A stretch of 64,000 nt of DNA from Pilosibacter fragilis (GCF_032490495.1 NZ_JAVYJB010000001.1:124001-188000); one strand, 5' to 3'. Numbered from the stretch's first letter, positions 1 to 9,062 are shown. Numbers and translations: made by a program. Notes: a model not told the origin generated them from the letters alone.

Positions 1-3000
1 GTTACCGCAATCGCATCTCCCAGGTTCTGCGATAACTGGACACTGCATACGTCGCAACGTCCGTCATGGTCCTTATCTTTGTGCCCGGTGGCTGGGACCA
101 GCACGGTCACTTCCTCGCCGCATTTGGTACATCGTACTGTATGGGAGGCTGTCGTTAAACAGTTGCCGCTCAGATCTTCCACGGCTTCCCAGTCATGCGT
201 GCAGGCATTCTGTTCCCACTTACGGTAATAACGCACACGTGAAACGGTATAGGTTACGCCATCCAGTGTAAAGGTATCCACGACCTCATTGGAATATCCA
301 GCGAGCCGGTATGCTGACATGGTGGCGCTGACTTCCGCCGTGGAGGTGTCGTATCCACGTCCGATTACATAGTATTCATGCTGGGAAGAATCATTGGTAT
401 GGGAAGCGAAATCATTTAAAATGCGGTTGAAACCCGTATTGTCTTCCACAATAAATTCTTCCTTTTTATTTACGTATGTTTTGTGGTAACGGACTGTCAG
501 CTCATTTGCATCCATGGCACTCAGGACAAAATTCTTCGGGGATGTTTCGTCCGCTTCCCAACGGTTTCCGTCCGAATCCTGGAAAGATGACGGGAAATAT
601 ACCGGGAAGTCAATACTTGAATTTCCCTTTACAAAAGCCGCATATCCGCTGTACGGATCAAACAGGTCATTGTCATCCTCGTCTACGATCCTGACTGTAT
701 ATCCGCGCTTATTGTAATCCGATGATGTACCGTCGTTCGGTTTTTCATACTGGGCTGTTTGCGTTTTTCCGTCCGCATCCAGGGTAAAGGAACCAAGGTT
801 TTCGGACGGAATATTCCATCCAGGGATATCCAGTGCCCCAATTTCTACCGTGGAATCTTTCGCTCCCATGCCGAACTGCAGTCCAATATCATTCCAGGAA
901 TTCTTTTCACGGTATGCGACAAAGAAATGGTACGGGGTCGTGCCGTAAAAGGCATCCTTCTTTTCCTGTGCCTTTGTTGTCCACTCATCCAGTTTGGTTT
1001 CAGATGTTTCTCCTGCCACATAGCGGATCACATACTGCTGGTATGTAGTCTGATCCGTATACTCGATATACGGTGACTGTGTCACGGCGCGGTATGTTAC
1101 ACCGTCTTTTTCAATGGTATCCGGATAGTCAAAACGCAGACGGTCTCCTTTTACGGTAAAACCGCTGACGTTCGGCAGCAGCTGATTTCCATTATCATCC
1201 ACAAAAAGGGCCAGCCATTCATATCCGTCATATTTCCCGGTGCTCGGATTTTTCTCCGGTCCCGGGAATTTGTTTCTTTTTAAAATCACTTCCACGGTGT
1301 TGCCGTCATCGGAAATTACATGATAGTTTCCGGATGTCTGTGCAAATCCATAGCTGTCCGAAGTATTCATATACGGGATCTGATCTCCTACATGCCCGAT
1401 TCCAGTCGTGATTCCGAGCACGGAGCCGGTGTCTTCCGCCACGTATTTGATCGTGTATTTCCTTTCCGTATTGATCTCTTCCTGCTGTCCGGTCAGTTTG
1501 AATTCGATCGTAAAAATATTTGCTGCGCGGTCACTGACCGTAAAGATCTGCGGGCTGTCACCGATAGCGGTCCAGGTTCTCCCCTGGGCATCGTTGTAGA
1601 CTTTGGCAAAATAATAAGGAAGTTTTTCACCCAATGTCCATGTTCCGGTCACATCGTTCATGACCATAGCATCGTTATCCCCATACGCACGGAACCGGAT
1701 CGTATACGGAACCTCTTTTTTTACATCCGGCTTTTCCACAATTTTTTTATAATAAAGATAGATTGTGTTGTTGGATTCATTGGAAGAGATTGTGGCACTT
1801 TCTGGCAGTTCCCCGGCGGCTTCGTATCCGTCCGGGCAGATCCCGGCAAGGCTTACACTTTCTCCGGTATTTCCAGGAATTGTCTTCGTTTCAATGTCCG
1901 CCATTGTGTCGATGTCACGGCACACAACAGTCAGAGAACTGTTTGCGGTTTTCTTGTAACGGAGCGTAAAATTGTTTGCGCCATCCCTGGTTACGGTAAT
2001 CTCCGCATCATCATCCAGTTCATAACCTTCCACATCGTAAGCAGTCCTTACTGTCACCGGATCATCTCCAACGGTGACGGTGCCGTGGAACACTTTCAAT
2101 TCTGTCCCGTTTTCATCCACACAGGTCACGGTATATTTCACATCCTCGAAGTCCTCGTCTTCTCCTGTACGGATGAGATAGACCTTGAACATATTTTTAC
2201 CGGTCCCCACTGTAAAGTGATAGCTGTCTGCATAACGGTATCCGTCAAAGTCCACGGACGGGATAATTTCTTCGTCCTCCTTAGCGGTACCGGTTTCCTT
2301 CATCAGGATTTCCCCAGTGTCGCGGTCGATATAGGATACGGTGTAAGAGAATTCTTTCTTGTCCGCATTACTGTCTGTTGCTTTATGGTCGTCATCCGCT
2401 TTATTTTTCCGGAACCGGATTACTGCTTCCACACCGTTTTTGTCCACTTTCAGAGCGGAACGGTCCGTGATGCATGTATATCCGTCAAATGTTTTCTTTG
2501 GAATGGTGACGGAAGAACCTTTAACAGCGTTTCCGGATACAAGCTCCAGAATATTACCCTCTTCATCTTCATATCGGATCGTATAGGAACAGCTCTCTTC
2601 CTTCCGGTTAAAATAAAGCCGGATTACCATGCCGTCTCCGGTTACCGCGAAAGTCGGAGTATTGCCGGCAGCAGCCGTATATCCTTCCACGGAATTTTCT
2701 ACGGATACTGTTTTTCCTTTTTTTTCACGTCCGGTGACGGCATTTAACGTATGGCCATCCTCGCTATCAATATAAAGGACAGTGTATGCGCATTCACTGC
2801 TTTCATCCGTGTTTCCGTTGTCTTTGTCACCATGATCCGGCTGCCCTGCTGATTTTTTATAGATCATCAGGAATGTAGCACCATCCTGTGTGACTTTCTG
2901 TGATCCGAGCTGGCCTTCGATGAACTCATATCCGTCAAACTGACGGGTGGCTACGGTAATGAAGGAATTGCGGACCGTTTCCCCTTCCGTGGTGGCCAGA

Positions 3001-3608
3001 AGGTTACCTTCTGTATCCACATAACGTACCACATAGGAATAATATACAGTTTTTGAAGAGGACCCGCCGCCGGAACTGCTTCCGCCGCCACCGCCACCTC
3101 CACCGCCGGAGCTGCGCTTAACTGTTGCTGTCTGACCGGTTGCACTTCCGCCGGGTGATTTTGTGATGATGCCCTTTCCGGATACATATACTGCTTTCCC
3201 GTTTTCCATCCACTGTCCGTCGGCGTTTACAACGAAGCCGTCCGGAGTCGTGGTATTCGCATACATCTTTCCCTCCGCATCGAACAGATAGCAGTATCCA
3301 TCAATCCACTGCCATTTTGATACCAGGGCACCTCCGAACGTGCCATCATGGACGGTATTAAAAAAATACCAGATGCCGTTAATCTGTTTCCAGCCGGAAA
3401 AGATCATTCCGTCATCATTAATATAGTATTTTTTCTTATCCGCAGGATCCGTGAACCATCCGCCCGGCTGTTTGGTACCGTCATCACGGACGTAGGACCA
3501 CTGATTTTGCGGGGTTGAGACCCATGTACCTGCAAAAGATGTCATACACTGACTGGCGGCCAGCGCCAGCACCAGCGGTTTCACCATCTTTTTCTTTCTG
3601 ATTCGCAT
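1..3608 (-). CDS. Secreted wall-binding repeat protein, C-terminus outside window
   Basis: The frame is open from an ATG at 3608 to the left edge, about 1,200 residues, so the C-terminus and any anchor are not seen. An AGAAAGGAG ribosome site precedes the ATG. The N-terminus is a signal peptide: basic residues, then LVLALAASQ, with likely cleavage after SFA. Residues about 25-120 hold aromatic/glycine cell-wall-binding repeats (GWKQINGIWYFFN) ending in TTTPDGFVVNADG. The same block opens the proteins at 39698 and 41247. A Gly/Ser linker follows. The rest is repeated beta-domains beginning YTVRYVDxxG, resembling MucBP or InlB-B repeats. Near the left edge is a Cys-rich segment (CTKCGEE, then DGRCDVC). 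It is the last gene of the minus train after sortase and the small membrane protein. It is probably a surface adhesin or matrix protein, but the ligand is unknown. Confidence 0.85.
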   Translation of the reverse strand, partial: MRIRKKKMVKPLVLALAASQCMTSFAGTWVSTPQNQWSYVRDDGTKQPGGWFTDPADKKKYYINDDGMIFSGWKQINGIWYFFNTVHDGTFGGALVSKWQWIDGYCYLFDAEGKMYANTTTPDGFVVNADGQWMENGKAVYVSGKGIITKSPGGSATGQTATVKRSSGGGGGGGGGSSSGGGSSSKTVYYSYVVRYVDTEGNLLATTEGETVRNSFITVATRQFDGYEFIEGQLGSQKVTQDGATFLMIYKKSAGQPDHGDKDNGNTDESSECAYTVLYIDSEDGHTLNAVTGREKKGKTVSVENSVEGYTAAAGNTPTFAVTGDGMVIRLYFNRKEESCSYTIRYEDEEGNILELVSGNAVKGSSVTIPKKTFDGYTCITDRSALKVDKNGVEAVIRFRKNKADDDHKATDSNADKKEFSYTVSYIDRDTGEILMKETGTAKEDEEIIPSVDFDGYRYADSYHFTVGTGKNMFKVYLIRTGEDEDFEDVKYTVTCVDENGTELKVFHGTVTVGDDPVTVRTAYDVEGYELDDDAEITVTRDGANNFTLRYKKTANSSLTVVCRDIDTMADIETKTIPGNTGESVSLAGICPDGYEAAGELPESATISSNESNNTIYLYYKKIVEKPDVKKEVPYTIRFRAYGDNDAMVMNDVTGTWTLGEKLPYYFAKVYNDAQGRTWTAIGDSPQIFTVSDRAANIFTIEFKLTGQQEEINTERKYTIKYVAEDTGSVLGITTGIGHVGDQIPYMNTSDSYGFAQTSGNYHVISDDGNTVEVILKRNKFPGPEKNPSTGKYDGYEWLALFVDDNGNQLLPNVSGFTVKGDRLRFDYPDTIEKDGVTYRAVTQSPYIEYTDQTTYQQYVIRYVAGETSETKLDEWTTKAQEKKDAFYGTTPYHFFVAYREKNSWNDIGLQFGMGAKDSTVEIGALDIPGWNIPSENLGSFTLDADGKTQTAQYEKPNDGTSSDYNKRGYTVRIVDEDDNDLFDPYSGYAAFVKGNSSIDFPVYFPSSFQDSDGNRWEADETSPKNFVLSAMDANELTVRYHKTYVNKKEEFIVEDNTGFNRILNDFASHTNDSSQHEYYVIGRGYDTSTAEVSATMSAYRLAGYSNEVVDTFTLDGVTYTVSRVRYYRKWEQNACTHDWEAVEDLSGNCLTTASHTVRCTKCGEEVTVLVPATGHKDKDHDGRCDVCSVQLSQNLGDAIAV

Positions 3609-3666
3609 TTTCCTTTCTCCTTTCTGTGATTTTTTTAATTATGTGTGCGGAACGCACATTTTTGGT

Positions 3667-3927
3667 TTAGCCAAGAAACCCAGCTTCCATAAAGAATGCG
3701 TGGAGCAGGTTCACAAAGACCTGCCTGAGCCCTGGATGAAGCATGGTCAAAAGCCCGATGGCTGCCAGAATACAGCACAGGGCCGTCCGCAGGATTCCGA
3801 GCACCGTCAGTATGGTCACGATCGGTCTTCGTTCCACAACCAGTTCTTCTTCCTGTTTCTTTTCATAACGGTCTTTTAAGCTCAGTCCGCTTTTTTGCAG
3901 CGCGGAACTAATCTGTTTTTGTGCCAT
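3667..3927 (-). CDS. Small membrane protein, paralogue of the 47294 protein
   Basis: Eighty-six residues starting MAQKQISSALQ. An upstream in-frame TTG at 3933 is only 2 nt from the GGAGG, while the ATG at 3927 is 8 nt away, so the ATG is chosen. A charged N-terminal half (KDRYEKKQEEELVVERR) precedes one or two hydrophobic segments. The C-terminal part reads IGLLTMLHPGLRQVF. The protein at 47294-47569 has IGLVTLINPGSRSML in the same place, so the two look like paralogues. The gene overlaps the sortase gene by about 20 nt and is translationally coupled to it. Function unknown; a small accessory subunit of the conjugation or surface machinery is an inference. Confidence 0.75.
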   Translation of the reverse strand: MAQKQISSALQKSGLSLKDRYEKKQEEELVVERRPIVTILTVLGILRTALCCILAAIGLLTMLHPGLRQVFVNLLHAFFMEAGFLG

Positions 3928-4693
3928 CGGCAATTCCTCCTTTGATTTCTTGATATTTTTTGCACATCACATACAGGCGTTTATTTTTATCGCTTCCGGT
4001 ACAGGTGGACAGCACCAGGAGTTTATCATCCCAGGTGAAATCTTCTCGGATCGCCCCGTTTTCCGTAATGTAAGTTTTCAGCTGATCAAATTCTTCCTGT
4101 GTGTACGGAATGGTACACTTCATCAGATCCAGATTCCGAACGGAACCATCATACACAGCACATACCTGGTAAATCTCCATGCCGTCCTTTGTGGTATACC
4201 GGACATTTTCATGGGAATTTGCGTATTCCGGGTCACGGTAGCGTTTTAAGCTTCCGAACATGGTACCGTTTTTCATGTTGTGTCCGTGCAGCAAAGTAAC
4301 CGGCCCATTCTCATAACAGGCAGCGTCCACATAAATGCTGCCATAAACGGATCTGGTACCGTCAAAATCACGGGTCAGATAATATCCCGGTTCATCCGAG
4401 TGCATGACCGGATAGGAAACGGCGGTGTCCGGAATCTGTAAATAAGCAGCAACATCCGGATTTACCCGCTGCAGACCTGCGATGTCTACAAGGTTTTCTG
4501 TATCAACAGAATACTGTACCTCATCGGACGATATCGGAACCGTGTAGGTATATTCTGCAATGACGGAATCCGCGTGTTTTAGCCCTTTGTCCGCTTTGGT
4601 ATATCGCAACATTCCAAATGTCAGGCCAGCCGCAGAGACCACGATCAGTGCAATGGAAGCTGCGGATAACAAAATTCGGTATTTTTTCTGCAA
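3908..4693 (-). CDS. srtB: Class B sortase
   Basis: A membrane-anchored cysteine transpeptidase of 261 residues that would attach secreted proteins to the cell wall or to each other. The N-terminal signal anchor is RILLSAASIALIVVSAAG. The catalytic triad is visible: His in TLLHGHNM, Cys in LSTCTG and Arg in NKRLYV. The spacing and the SxYGSIYxD motif fit class B. The longest frame begins at 4792, but a rho-independent terminator (4716-4750) lies inside that extension. A TTG at 4693 has GGAG 9 nt upstream, so 4693 is taken as the start. The gene follows the membrane VirD4 gene and is coupled to the 3667 gene. The likely substrates are the surface proteins of this element, although their sorting signals are not standard LPXTG. 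Confidence 0.93.
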   Translation of the reverse strand: MQKKYRILLSAASIALIVVSAAGLTFGMLRYTKADKGLKHADSVIAEYTYTVPISSDEVQYSVDTENLVDIAGLQRVNPDVAAYLQIPDTAVSYPVMHSDEPGYYLTRDFDGTRSVYGSIYVDAACYENGPVTLLHGHNMKNGTMFGSLKRYRDPEYANSHENVRYTTKDGMEIYQVCAVYDGSVRNLDLMKCTIPYTQEEFDQLKTYITENGAIREDFTWDDKLLVLSTCTGSDKNKRLYVMCKKYQEIKGGIADGTKTD

Positions 4694-4715
4694 AACTCTT
4701 TTCTCCTTTATCCAC

Positions 4716-4750
4716 CAAAAAAGACCGCACCTGCCAGGACAGATACGGTC
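4716..4750 (-). terminator. Rho-independent terminator or attenuator between virD4 and sortase
   Basis: On the minus strand a GACCG...CGGTC stem with inner TCTG/CAGG pairing is followed directly by TTTTTT (plus 4717-4722). A TTCCATAATT motif sits just upstream at 4768-4777, so a transcript starting there would pass through this hairpin before the sortase gene. That allows attenuation rather than simple termination. Confidence 0.75.
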
Positions 4751-4767
4751 AATACAGGTTTCCCTGC

Positions 4768-4777
4768 AATTATGGAA
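4768..4777 (-). promoter_or_regulatory. TTCCATAATT motif upstream of the sortase
   Basis: Exact copy, between the virD4 stop (4811) and the hairpin at 4716-4750, 75 nt from the sortase TTG. Confidence 0.5.
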
Positions 4778-4810
4778 ATTTTTCTTTTGCAATTTGCCTA
4801 TGTTTTGTCA

Positions 4811-6961
4811 TTAGAACTCCACGTTGCTGAAGCGGTCAATCGCACTGCGGGCTCCCTCCATGCCGGACTGCGGCGGCGCAGCCGGTTTTGTGGCTGTATG
4901 TCCCACAACGGTACTTTTTCTGGAACTGGATGAATTTCTTTTTGCGACAGAAGCAATACCGTTCTTCACAGTCGTGATCGTAGCGCCTTTCGCGAGGGTG
5001 CTTTCCTTATCATACGCCATGGACGCGGTCTGTGCGGCAATCTGTTTTGCTTTTTCCGCCTGTTCCTCTGGTGTTGGCGGTTTGGTTTCCGGACGGGTTT
5101 CCCGACCGACGATTGGTTTTGCCCCCGGACGTTTTTCCTGCTCCGCTTTCTTCACGGCAGCTTCCTGCTTTGCTTTCAGTTTCCGTTCTTTGTCTGCTAC
5201 GTTTTCCGGTCTGGTGTTACACTGATCAAATTGATACAGACCCACTCCACTTCCCAGATCTCCTAATAATTTTGCCTTTGGGTGTTCAAAGGTGAAGTAT
5301 TTTTCATCATAGAACGGATCCTCACCTTTAATTACCACGATGCAACAGCCCTTTTCCAGTCTTCTGATCTCATCCACAGTAAGCAGTTCTCGCTTGGTAT
5401 ACTTTATGGAATGGGAATCTGAACCGCCCTTGCCGCTCTTGGTATGGGAACTATCACGGACGCGGATCGTCTGCTGCCCAAGTTTCTTACTCAGGTCCTC
5501 CATGGAGGATAACTCGTTACCGCCGAGATAAACCAGTGTATCGCAGGCACCCATCAGGGTCTCCCAGTCATCCTCGTAGAGGTTTTTAATCTGGCCGACT
5601 GCCTGAATGAAGATCATAACGGAAAGGCCATATTTTCTCATGGTGGTAAGTTTTACCTGGAAGTCCGGGATTACGCCGATGTTGGCAAACTCATCCAGGA
5701 TGAAACGCACATCGTATTTCAGTCTCAGACCTTCACAGTCTGCTGCGGCATGGCTGTACAGGGAATCGAACATTTGACTGTACATCATGTTAACCAGGAA
5801 CGCATAAGGGTTATTACCCTGAGGCACGATGATATAAGTGATCGTTTTTTTGTCGCCAAGGCCGGACAAATCCATTTCATCCTTACATGTCAAGTCCTCC
5901 ACGGCACTGACATTGAACGGCGCCAGTCTTACGGCTGCCGTGATCAGGATGGACTGCGCGGTTTTTTCGGAAGCCTGTTTGAAGATATCATACTGTTTCA
6001 GACAAATGTCATTCTTATTATAAGCACGTACCTCGTCAAAAATCTTATCCAGCTGGGAGGAAGTTGCCTGTGGGTCTGTTTTTGCCTGGCGCAGCAGTTT
6101 TGATACCATGGCAAAATTCTGCTTGTCTTTTTTCTGATAACGGATCAGGTAAAAGATGATCGCCTGTAAAAGCGCCGTCTCTGCTTTTTCCCAGAACGGA
6201 TCCCCGCTCTTTCCTTTTCCCTCCGTGTTCTTAATCAGACAGGAAATCAGGGTCAGAACATCCTCTTCGCCGCGCAGATATTCAAACGGGTTATAGCAAT
6301 TGGAATGCGGCATGTCGCACAGGTTGAAAACCTTGATCTCATATCCGGCATCTTCAAACATCCTTCCCGTGGTTGCCATCAGTTCTCCGGAAGGGTCCGT
6401 AATGACATAAGAACCATACATCTGCATCAGGTTCGGACGTACAATGTTTAATGATTTACCGGAGCCGGGGCCGCCGATGATCATGGAGTTGTTATTCAGT
6501 CCGGTCTGTCGGGTGTTCATGGTCACAAAACAATTCTTGGAGTAGATGGTATTCTCATCTCCATCAGCAATCGGTTTCCCATAAGGGGCATTAAACTTTC
6601 GGTTAAACATTTTGATGGAACGCGGATTTTGCCACTTTGCCGTACCACACTGTTCTCCATCTTTGTAATGTGCGTTTAGGACTTTATGGTCGCGTGCCAC
6701 CTGCGCAAGGATCACGATAACGATCAACCCAAGTCCAAACACACTGAAAAAAGTTTTGTTAAATGCCAAGGCAAACGGATTTTCCGACAAAGTCGGAATA
6801 ACATAAACCATGGCAAGGAACATACTGGTCTGTCCGGTGGCATCCATGTAGTACGCGGTCCTCGCACACAGATATGTAAAGAAAATGAATCCGATACCGA
6901 TCATGATGTACTGCAATTTGCGGTCGGATTCCTCTTTTTTTACGTTAAGATGTACTGCCAA
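4811..6961 (-). CDS. virD4: Type IV secretion coupling protein, VirD4/TraG family (membrane form)
   Basis: A hexameric ATPase that docks the relaxase-DNA complex to the conjugation channel at the inner face of the membrane. It has 716 residues. Two N-terminal membrane segments (about residues 18-36 and 70-90) are followed by the RecA-like domain with Walker A GGPGSGKS and Walker B FILDEFANIG, then the IFIQAVGQIKNLY motif. The last 150 residues are a low-complexity Lys/Glu/Pro/Thr tail, which may bind cargo. The start is TTG at 6961, 7 nt from GGAGG; no ATG fits. The gene follows a second, soluble VirD4-like gene, with a hairpin and short T-run between them. Family-length and intact. Confidence 0.95.
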   Translation of the reverse strand: MAVHLNVKKEESDRKLQYIMIGIGFIFFTYLCARTAYYMDATGQTSMFLAMVYVIPTLSENPFALAFNKTFFSVFGLGLIVIVILAQVARDHKVLNAHYKDGEQCGTAKWQNPRSIKMFNRKFNAPYGKPIADGDENTIYSKNCFVTMNTRQTGLNNNSMIIGGPGSGKSLNIVRPNLMQMYGSYVITDPSGELMATTGRMFEDAGYEIKVFNLCDMPHSNCYNPFEYLRGEEDVLTLISCLIKNTEGKGKSGDPFWEKAETALLQAIIFYLIRYQKKDKQNFAMVSKLLRQAKTDPQATSSQLDKIFDEVRAYNKNDICLKQYDIFKQASEKTAQSILITAAVRLAPFNVSAVEDLTCKDEMDLSGLGDKKTITYIIVPQGNNPYAFLVNMMYSQMFDSLYSHAAADCEGLRLKYDVRFILDEFANIGVIPDFQVKLTTMRKYGLSVMIFIQAVGQIKNLYEDDWETLMGACDTLVYLGGNELSSMEDLSKKLGQQTIRVRDSSHTKSGKGGSDSHSIKYTKRELLTVDEIRRLEKGCCIVVIKGEDPFYDEKYFTFEHPKAKLLGDLGSGVGLYQFDQCNTRPENVADKERKLKAKQEAAVKKAEQEKRPGAKPIVGRETRPETKPPTPEEQAEKAKQIAAQTASMAYDKESTLAKGATITTVKNGIASVAKRNSSSSRKSTVVGHTATKPAAPPQSGMEGARSAIDRFSNVEF

Positions 6962-6979
6962 ACAGTTTCCTCCTTTCAG

Positions 6980-7006
6980 AAAACGGCCGGTTTTTATGCC
7001 GGCCGC
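6980..7006 (-). terminator. Hairpin terminator between the two virD4-like genes
   Basis: CGGCCGG and CCGGCCG form a perfect 7-bp stem followed by TTTT on the minus strand, between the stop at 7018 and the TTG start at 6961. The short T-run suggests partial termination. Confidence 0.65.
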
Positions 7007-7017
7007 TTAATATTTCG

Positions 7018-8409
7018 TTATTCCAGATATCCGCAGAATTTTTCATCCAATGTTGCCGGCATACCTTTCATGCATACCAGGCACATATCGTCCGGGATCT
7101 GGCAGATTCCCTCCTGCAAAACCAGCTTCGGCGCAGACTCATGGGCTGTCCTTGCGTTTTCCTCTTCAGGGTCAGATGACTGCGATTCTGTTCCTGTAAT
7201 GGTGGCGCTGCCAAGTTTGTTTTTAATCCAGTTCCTAGTATTCTCATCGGCTGCCTGACATGATCCGCCCATATATACAACTGCTTCGCACGAAGCCAGG
7301 ATCGTTTCTGTCTGCTTGTGATACAGACGTTTGATCTGCTCGACGCTCTGCGCCGCCATGACTACAGAAATCCAGGCCGTCCCACAGGCAAGACGGCTGC
7401 TCAGTTCAGGGACATAGCCGATATTGGGGAACTCATCCAAAAGCAAAGTCACATGTTCCTTCAGTTCACCTTCATCATATTCAAATGCCGCATGGTAGAC
7501 CAGCGTATTGAACAACTGCGCGATAAGCATCGGGATCAGGACTTTCTGTTTTTCAGCTGCGTGGAATCCCGTCAGGAATAACGCTGTTTTCGCATCACCA
7601 AGTTCATCTAATGCGATGGTGTCGCAATAGCTGATATCTTCTAACGGTTTCCCGTTGAAGGCAGCCAAGCGTTCTGCTGCGGATGCACATACAGCTTTTG
7701 CGGTTTTCTCAGGCACAAGCCGGAACACATCATAGCTTAAAACGGCTGGGTCATTTGGTTTCCTTTTGCGCGCTTCCTCAAACAAGGCATCAAATTCCCC
7801 TCCGCGCTCTGCTGCAATGGAAACCAGACGGTGCGCTTCATGCAGTGTACACTTTTCGCCTTGACGACGGCGCACCAGAAAGGCAAATACAGCATTAAAT
7901 AAGGCTGTTTCGCTCTTTTCCCAAAACGGGTCGTTTACCCTGTTTCCCGGTTCCGTATTCTCAAGCAGACAACGGGTCAGATTCAGTGTATCTTCCGCAT
8001 CTACGCTATACAGAAGTGGATTGTAGCCGTCAGAGGCCGCTGGATTTGCAAAATCCAGAACACGGATTGCATAGCCCTTTTGTCTAAGAGCTGCGCGGCT
8101 GCGTTTTAACAGTTCTCCGCTTGGATCCGCTACAACGTATGATCCGGAAGCATGCATCAGGTTCGGCAGTATGACGCAGGAGGTTTTTCCAGAAGCTGTG
8201 CTTCCAAGAACCAAAATATCGCTTCTACGTCTTGCCATGCTGTCATTCCATGAAAGGAAAATGTTTTTTGATACGAGCAGGTTATCTTCTCCCTGTGCAT
8301 AGTCTTCTCCAAACGGGGAATTGTGGGTGCGGTTAAATTCTTTGATTTCATCTTCCGTCCAGCAGAGAGCTTCTGCGGACTGGCATACTTTTTCAATTTC
8401 TTTTTTCAT
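7018..8409 (-). CDS. Second VirD4/TraG-like ATPase without membrane segments
   Basis: A 463-residue protein of the same family as its neighbour, with Walker A GSTASGKT, TDPSGEL-like VADPSGELLKRS, Walker B LLLDEFPNIG and VVMAAQSVEQIKRLY. It lacks the N-terminal transmembrane region and the long C-terminal tail of the 4811 protein, so it should be soluble or peripherally bound. Identity to the neighbour is clear at motifs (NDPFWEKSETAL vs GDPFWEKAETAL) but low elsewhere. This points to an old duplication, not a fragment. It might act with the membrane VirD4 in mixed rings, as a cargo adaptor, or as a regulator; the sequence does not decide. The ATG at 8409 follows AAAAGGAATC. A hairpin lies at 8418-8437. 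Confidence 0.88.
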   Translation of the reverse strand: MKKEIEKVCQSAEALCWTEDEIKEFNRTHNSPFGEDYAQGEDNLLVSKNIFLSWNDSMARRRSDILVLGSTASGKTSCVILPNLMHASGSYVVADPSGELLKRSRAALRQKGYAIRVLDFANPAASDGYNPLLYSVDAEDTLNLTRCLLENTEPGNRVNDPFWEKSETALFNAVFAFLVRRRQGEKCTLHEAHRLVSIAAERGGEFDALFEEARKRKPNDPAVLSYDVFRLVPEKTAKAVCASAAERLAAFNGKPLEDISYCDTIALDELGDAKTALFLTGFHAAEKQKVLIPMLIAQLFNTLVYHAAFEYDEGELKEHVTLLLDEFPNIGYVPELSSRLACGTAWISVVMAAQSVEQIKRLYHKQTETILASCEAVVYMGGSCQAADENTRNWIKNKLGSATITGTESQSSDPEEENARTAHESAPKLVLQEGICQIPDDMCLVCMKGMPATLDEKFCGYLE

Positions 8410-8456
8410 GATTCCTTTTGCGGGAGATATGATTATCTCCCTCTCCTCCTTTTCTT

Positions 8457-8963
8457 TTAACTCACCGGCCCAAAAGACGGTACCGGCCAGTAACGCAGAA
8501 CCGCCTTTCCGGTAATATTCTCTTCGTATACGATCTTGTTTTCCCAGTATCTTGCATCAAACGAATCATTCCGGTTATCGCCCATCATGAAATATCCGCC
8601 GTCTGGGACAGTAATGGAAAAGGTCTCATCTTTTCTCATTGTCTCCTTCAGGTATGGTTCCTCAAGTGGGGTGCCGTTTATGGATATGTTTCCGCCTTGA
8701 ATGGTTACGGTATCGCCCGGCAGGCCGATGATCCGTTTAATCAGGTAATAGCCGCCGCCGTCCGGATCCGGGAAGATCACGATATCGCCGCGGTTATAAT
8801 GTCTTATAAAACGCAGACCGATCACCCGGTCGCCGGTCATGATTGTGTTTTCCATGGAGCCGGACGGGATATAGGCATTGATCAGGACGTAATTCATCAG
8901 GAATGTCGTGACCAGGAAAATCAGCAGCATAAAACGAAGTGATTTGAAATTTTTTGAAAACAT
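8457..8963 (-). CDS. lepB: Signal peptidase I
   Basis: A membrane-bound serine protease of 168 residues that removes signal peptides from Sec-exported proteins. One N-terminal membrane segment (about residues 10-30) anchors an extracellular catalytic domain. The Ser/Lys dyad is visible: Ser36 in IPSGSMENT and Lys76 in YYLIKRIIGLPGD, with the later GDNRNDSFDARYW box. Length and layout match the Gram-positive type. It sits upstream of the VirD4 and sortase genes. With SecY/SecE on the same element, it suggests a dedicated export route. Its SD (AGGGAGG, 8 nt before the ATG) lies in a perfect inverted repeat (see 8964-9018). Confidence 0.95.
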   Translation of the reverse strand: MFSKNFKSLRFMLLIFLVTTFLMNYVLINAYIPSGSMENTIMTGDRVIGLRFIRHYNRGDIVIFPDPDGGGYYLIKRIIGLPGDTVTIQGGNISINGTPLEEPYLKETMRKDETFSITVPDGGYFMMGDNRNDSFDARYWENKIVYEENITGKAVLRYWPVPSFGPVS

Positions 8964-9018
8964 AAAAGATTCCTCCCTGTATGGTTCTCAGGGAGGCGAC
9001 GCTTCCCTGTATGCCGGT
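8964..9018 (-). promoter_or_regulatory. Alternative hairpins sequestering the signal peptidase SD
   Basis: In minus orientation three short segments occur in order: CAGGGA, then CCTCCCTG, then CAGGGAGG, which contains the SD. The middle one can pair with the first (6-7 bp, 9-nt loop) or with the SD segment (8 bp, 9-nt loop). The two hairpins exclude each other, which is the layout of a translational switch. No ligand or trans-factor is suggested by the sequence. Confidence 0.45.
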
Positions 9019-9030
9019 TTGAGTTTCTAT

Positions 9031-9062
9031 GTTTCTATACAGACCCGCGCATAAGGCGGGTC
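9031..9062 (-). repeat. Solitary copy of the CRISPR-like repeat
   Basis: A 32-bp unit beginning GTTTCTATACAGACCC on the plus strand and ending in GGCGGGTC. It matches the array repeat at 14785-15077 apart from a few paired stem and loop changes (stem GACCCGC/GCGGGTC). The 34 bp between it and the stop codon of the 9097 gene is spacer-sized. Confidence 0.7.

Noticed and set aside
1320..2747. Long plus-strand frame of 475 codons
   Set aside because: Antisense to the secreted protein at 1-3608, which has an SD, signal peptide and recognisable repeats. The plus frame has none.
3643..3663. TGTGCG/CGCACA hairpin near 3650 as a terminator
   Set aside because: The T-run follows on the plus strand only, where no gene needs it. 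On the minus strand it is followed by CATAATTAAA.
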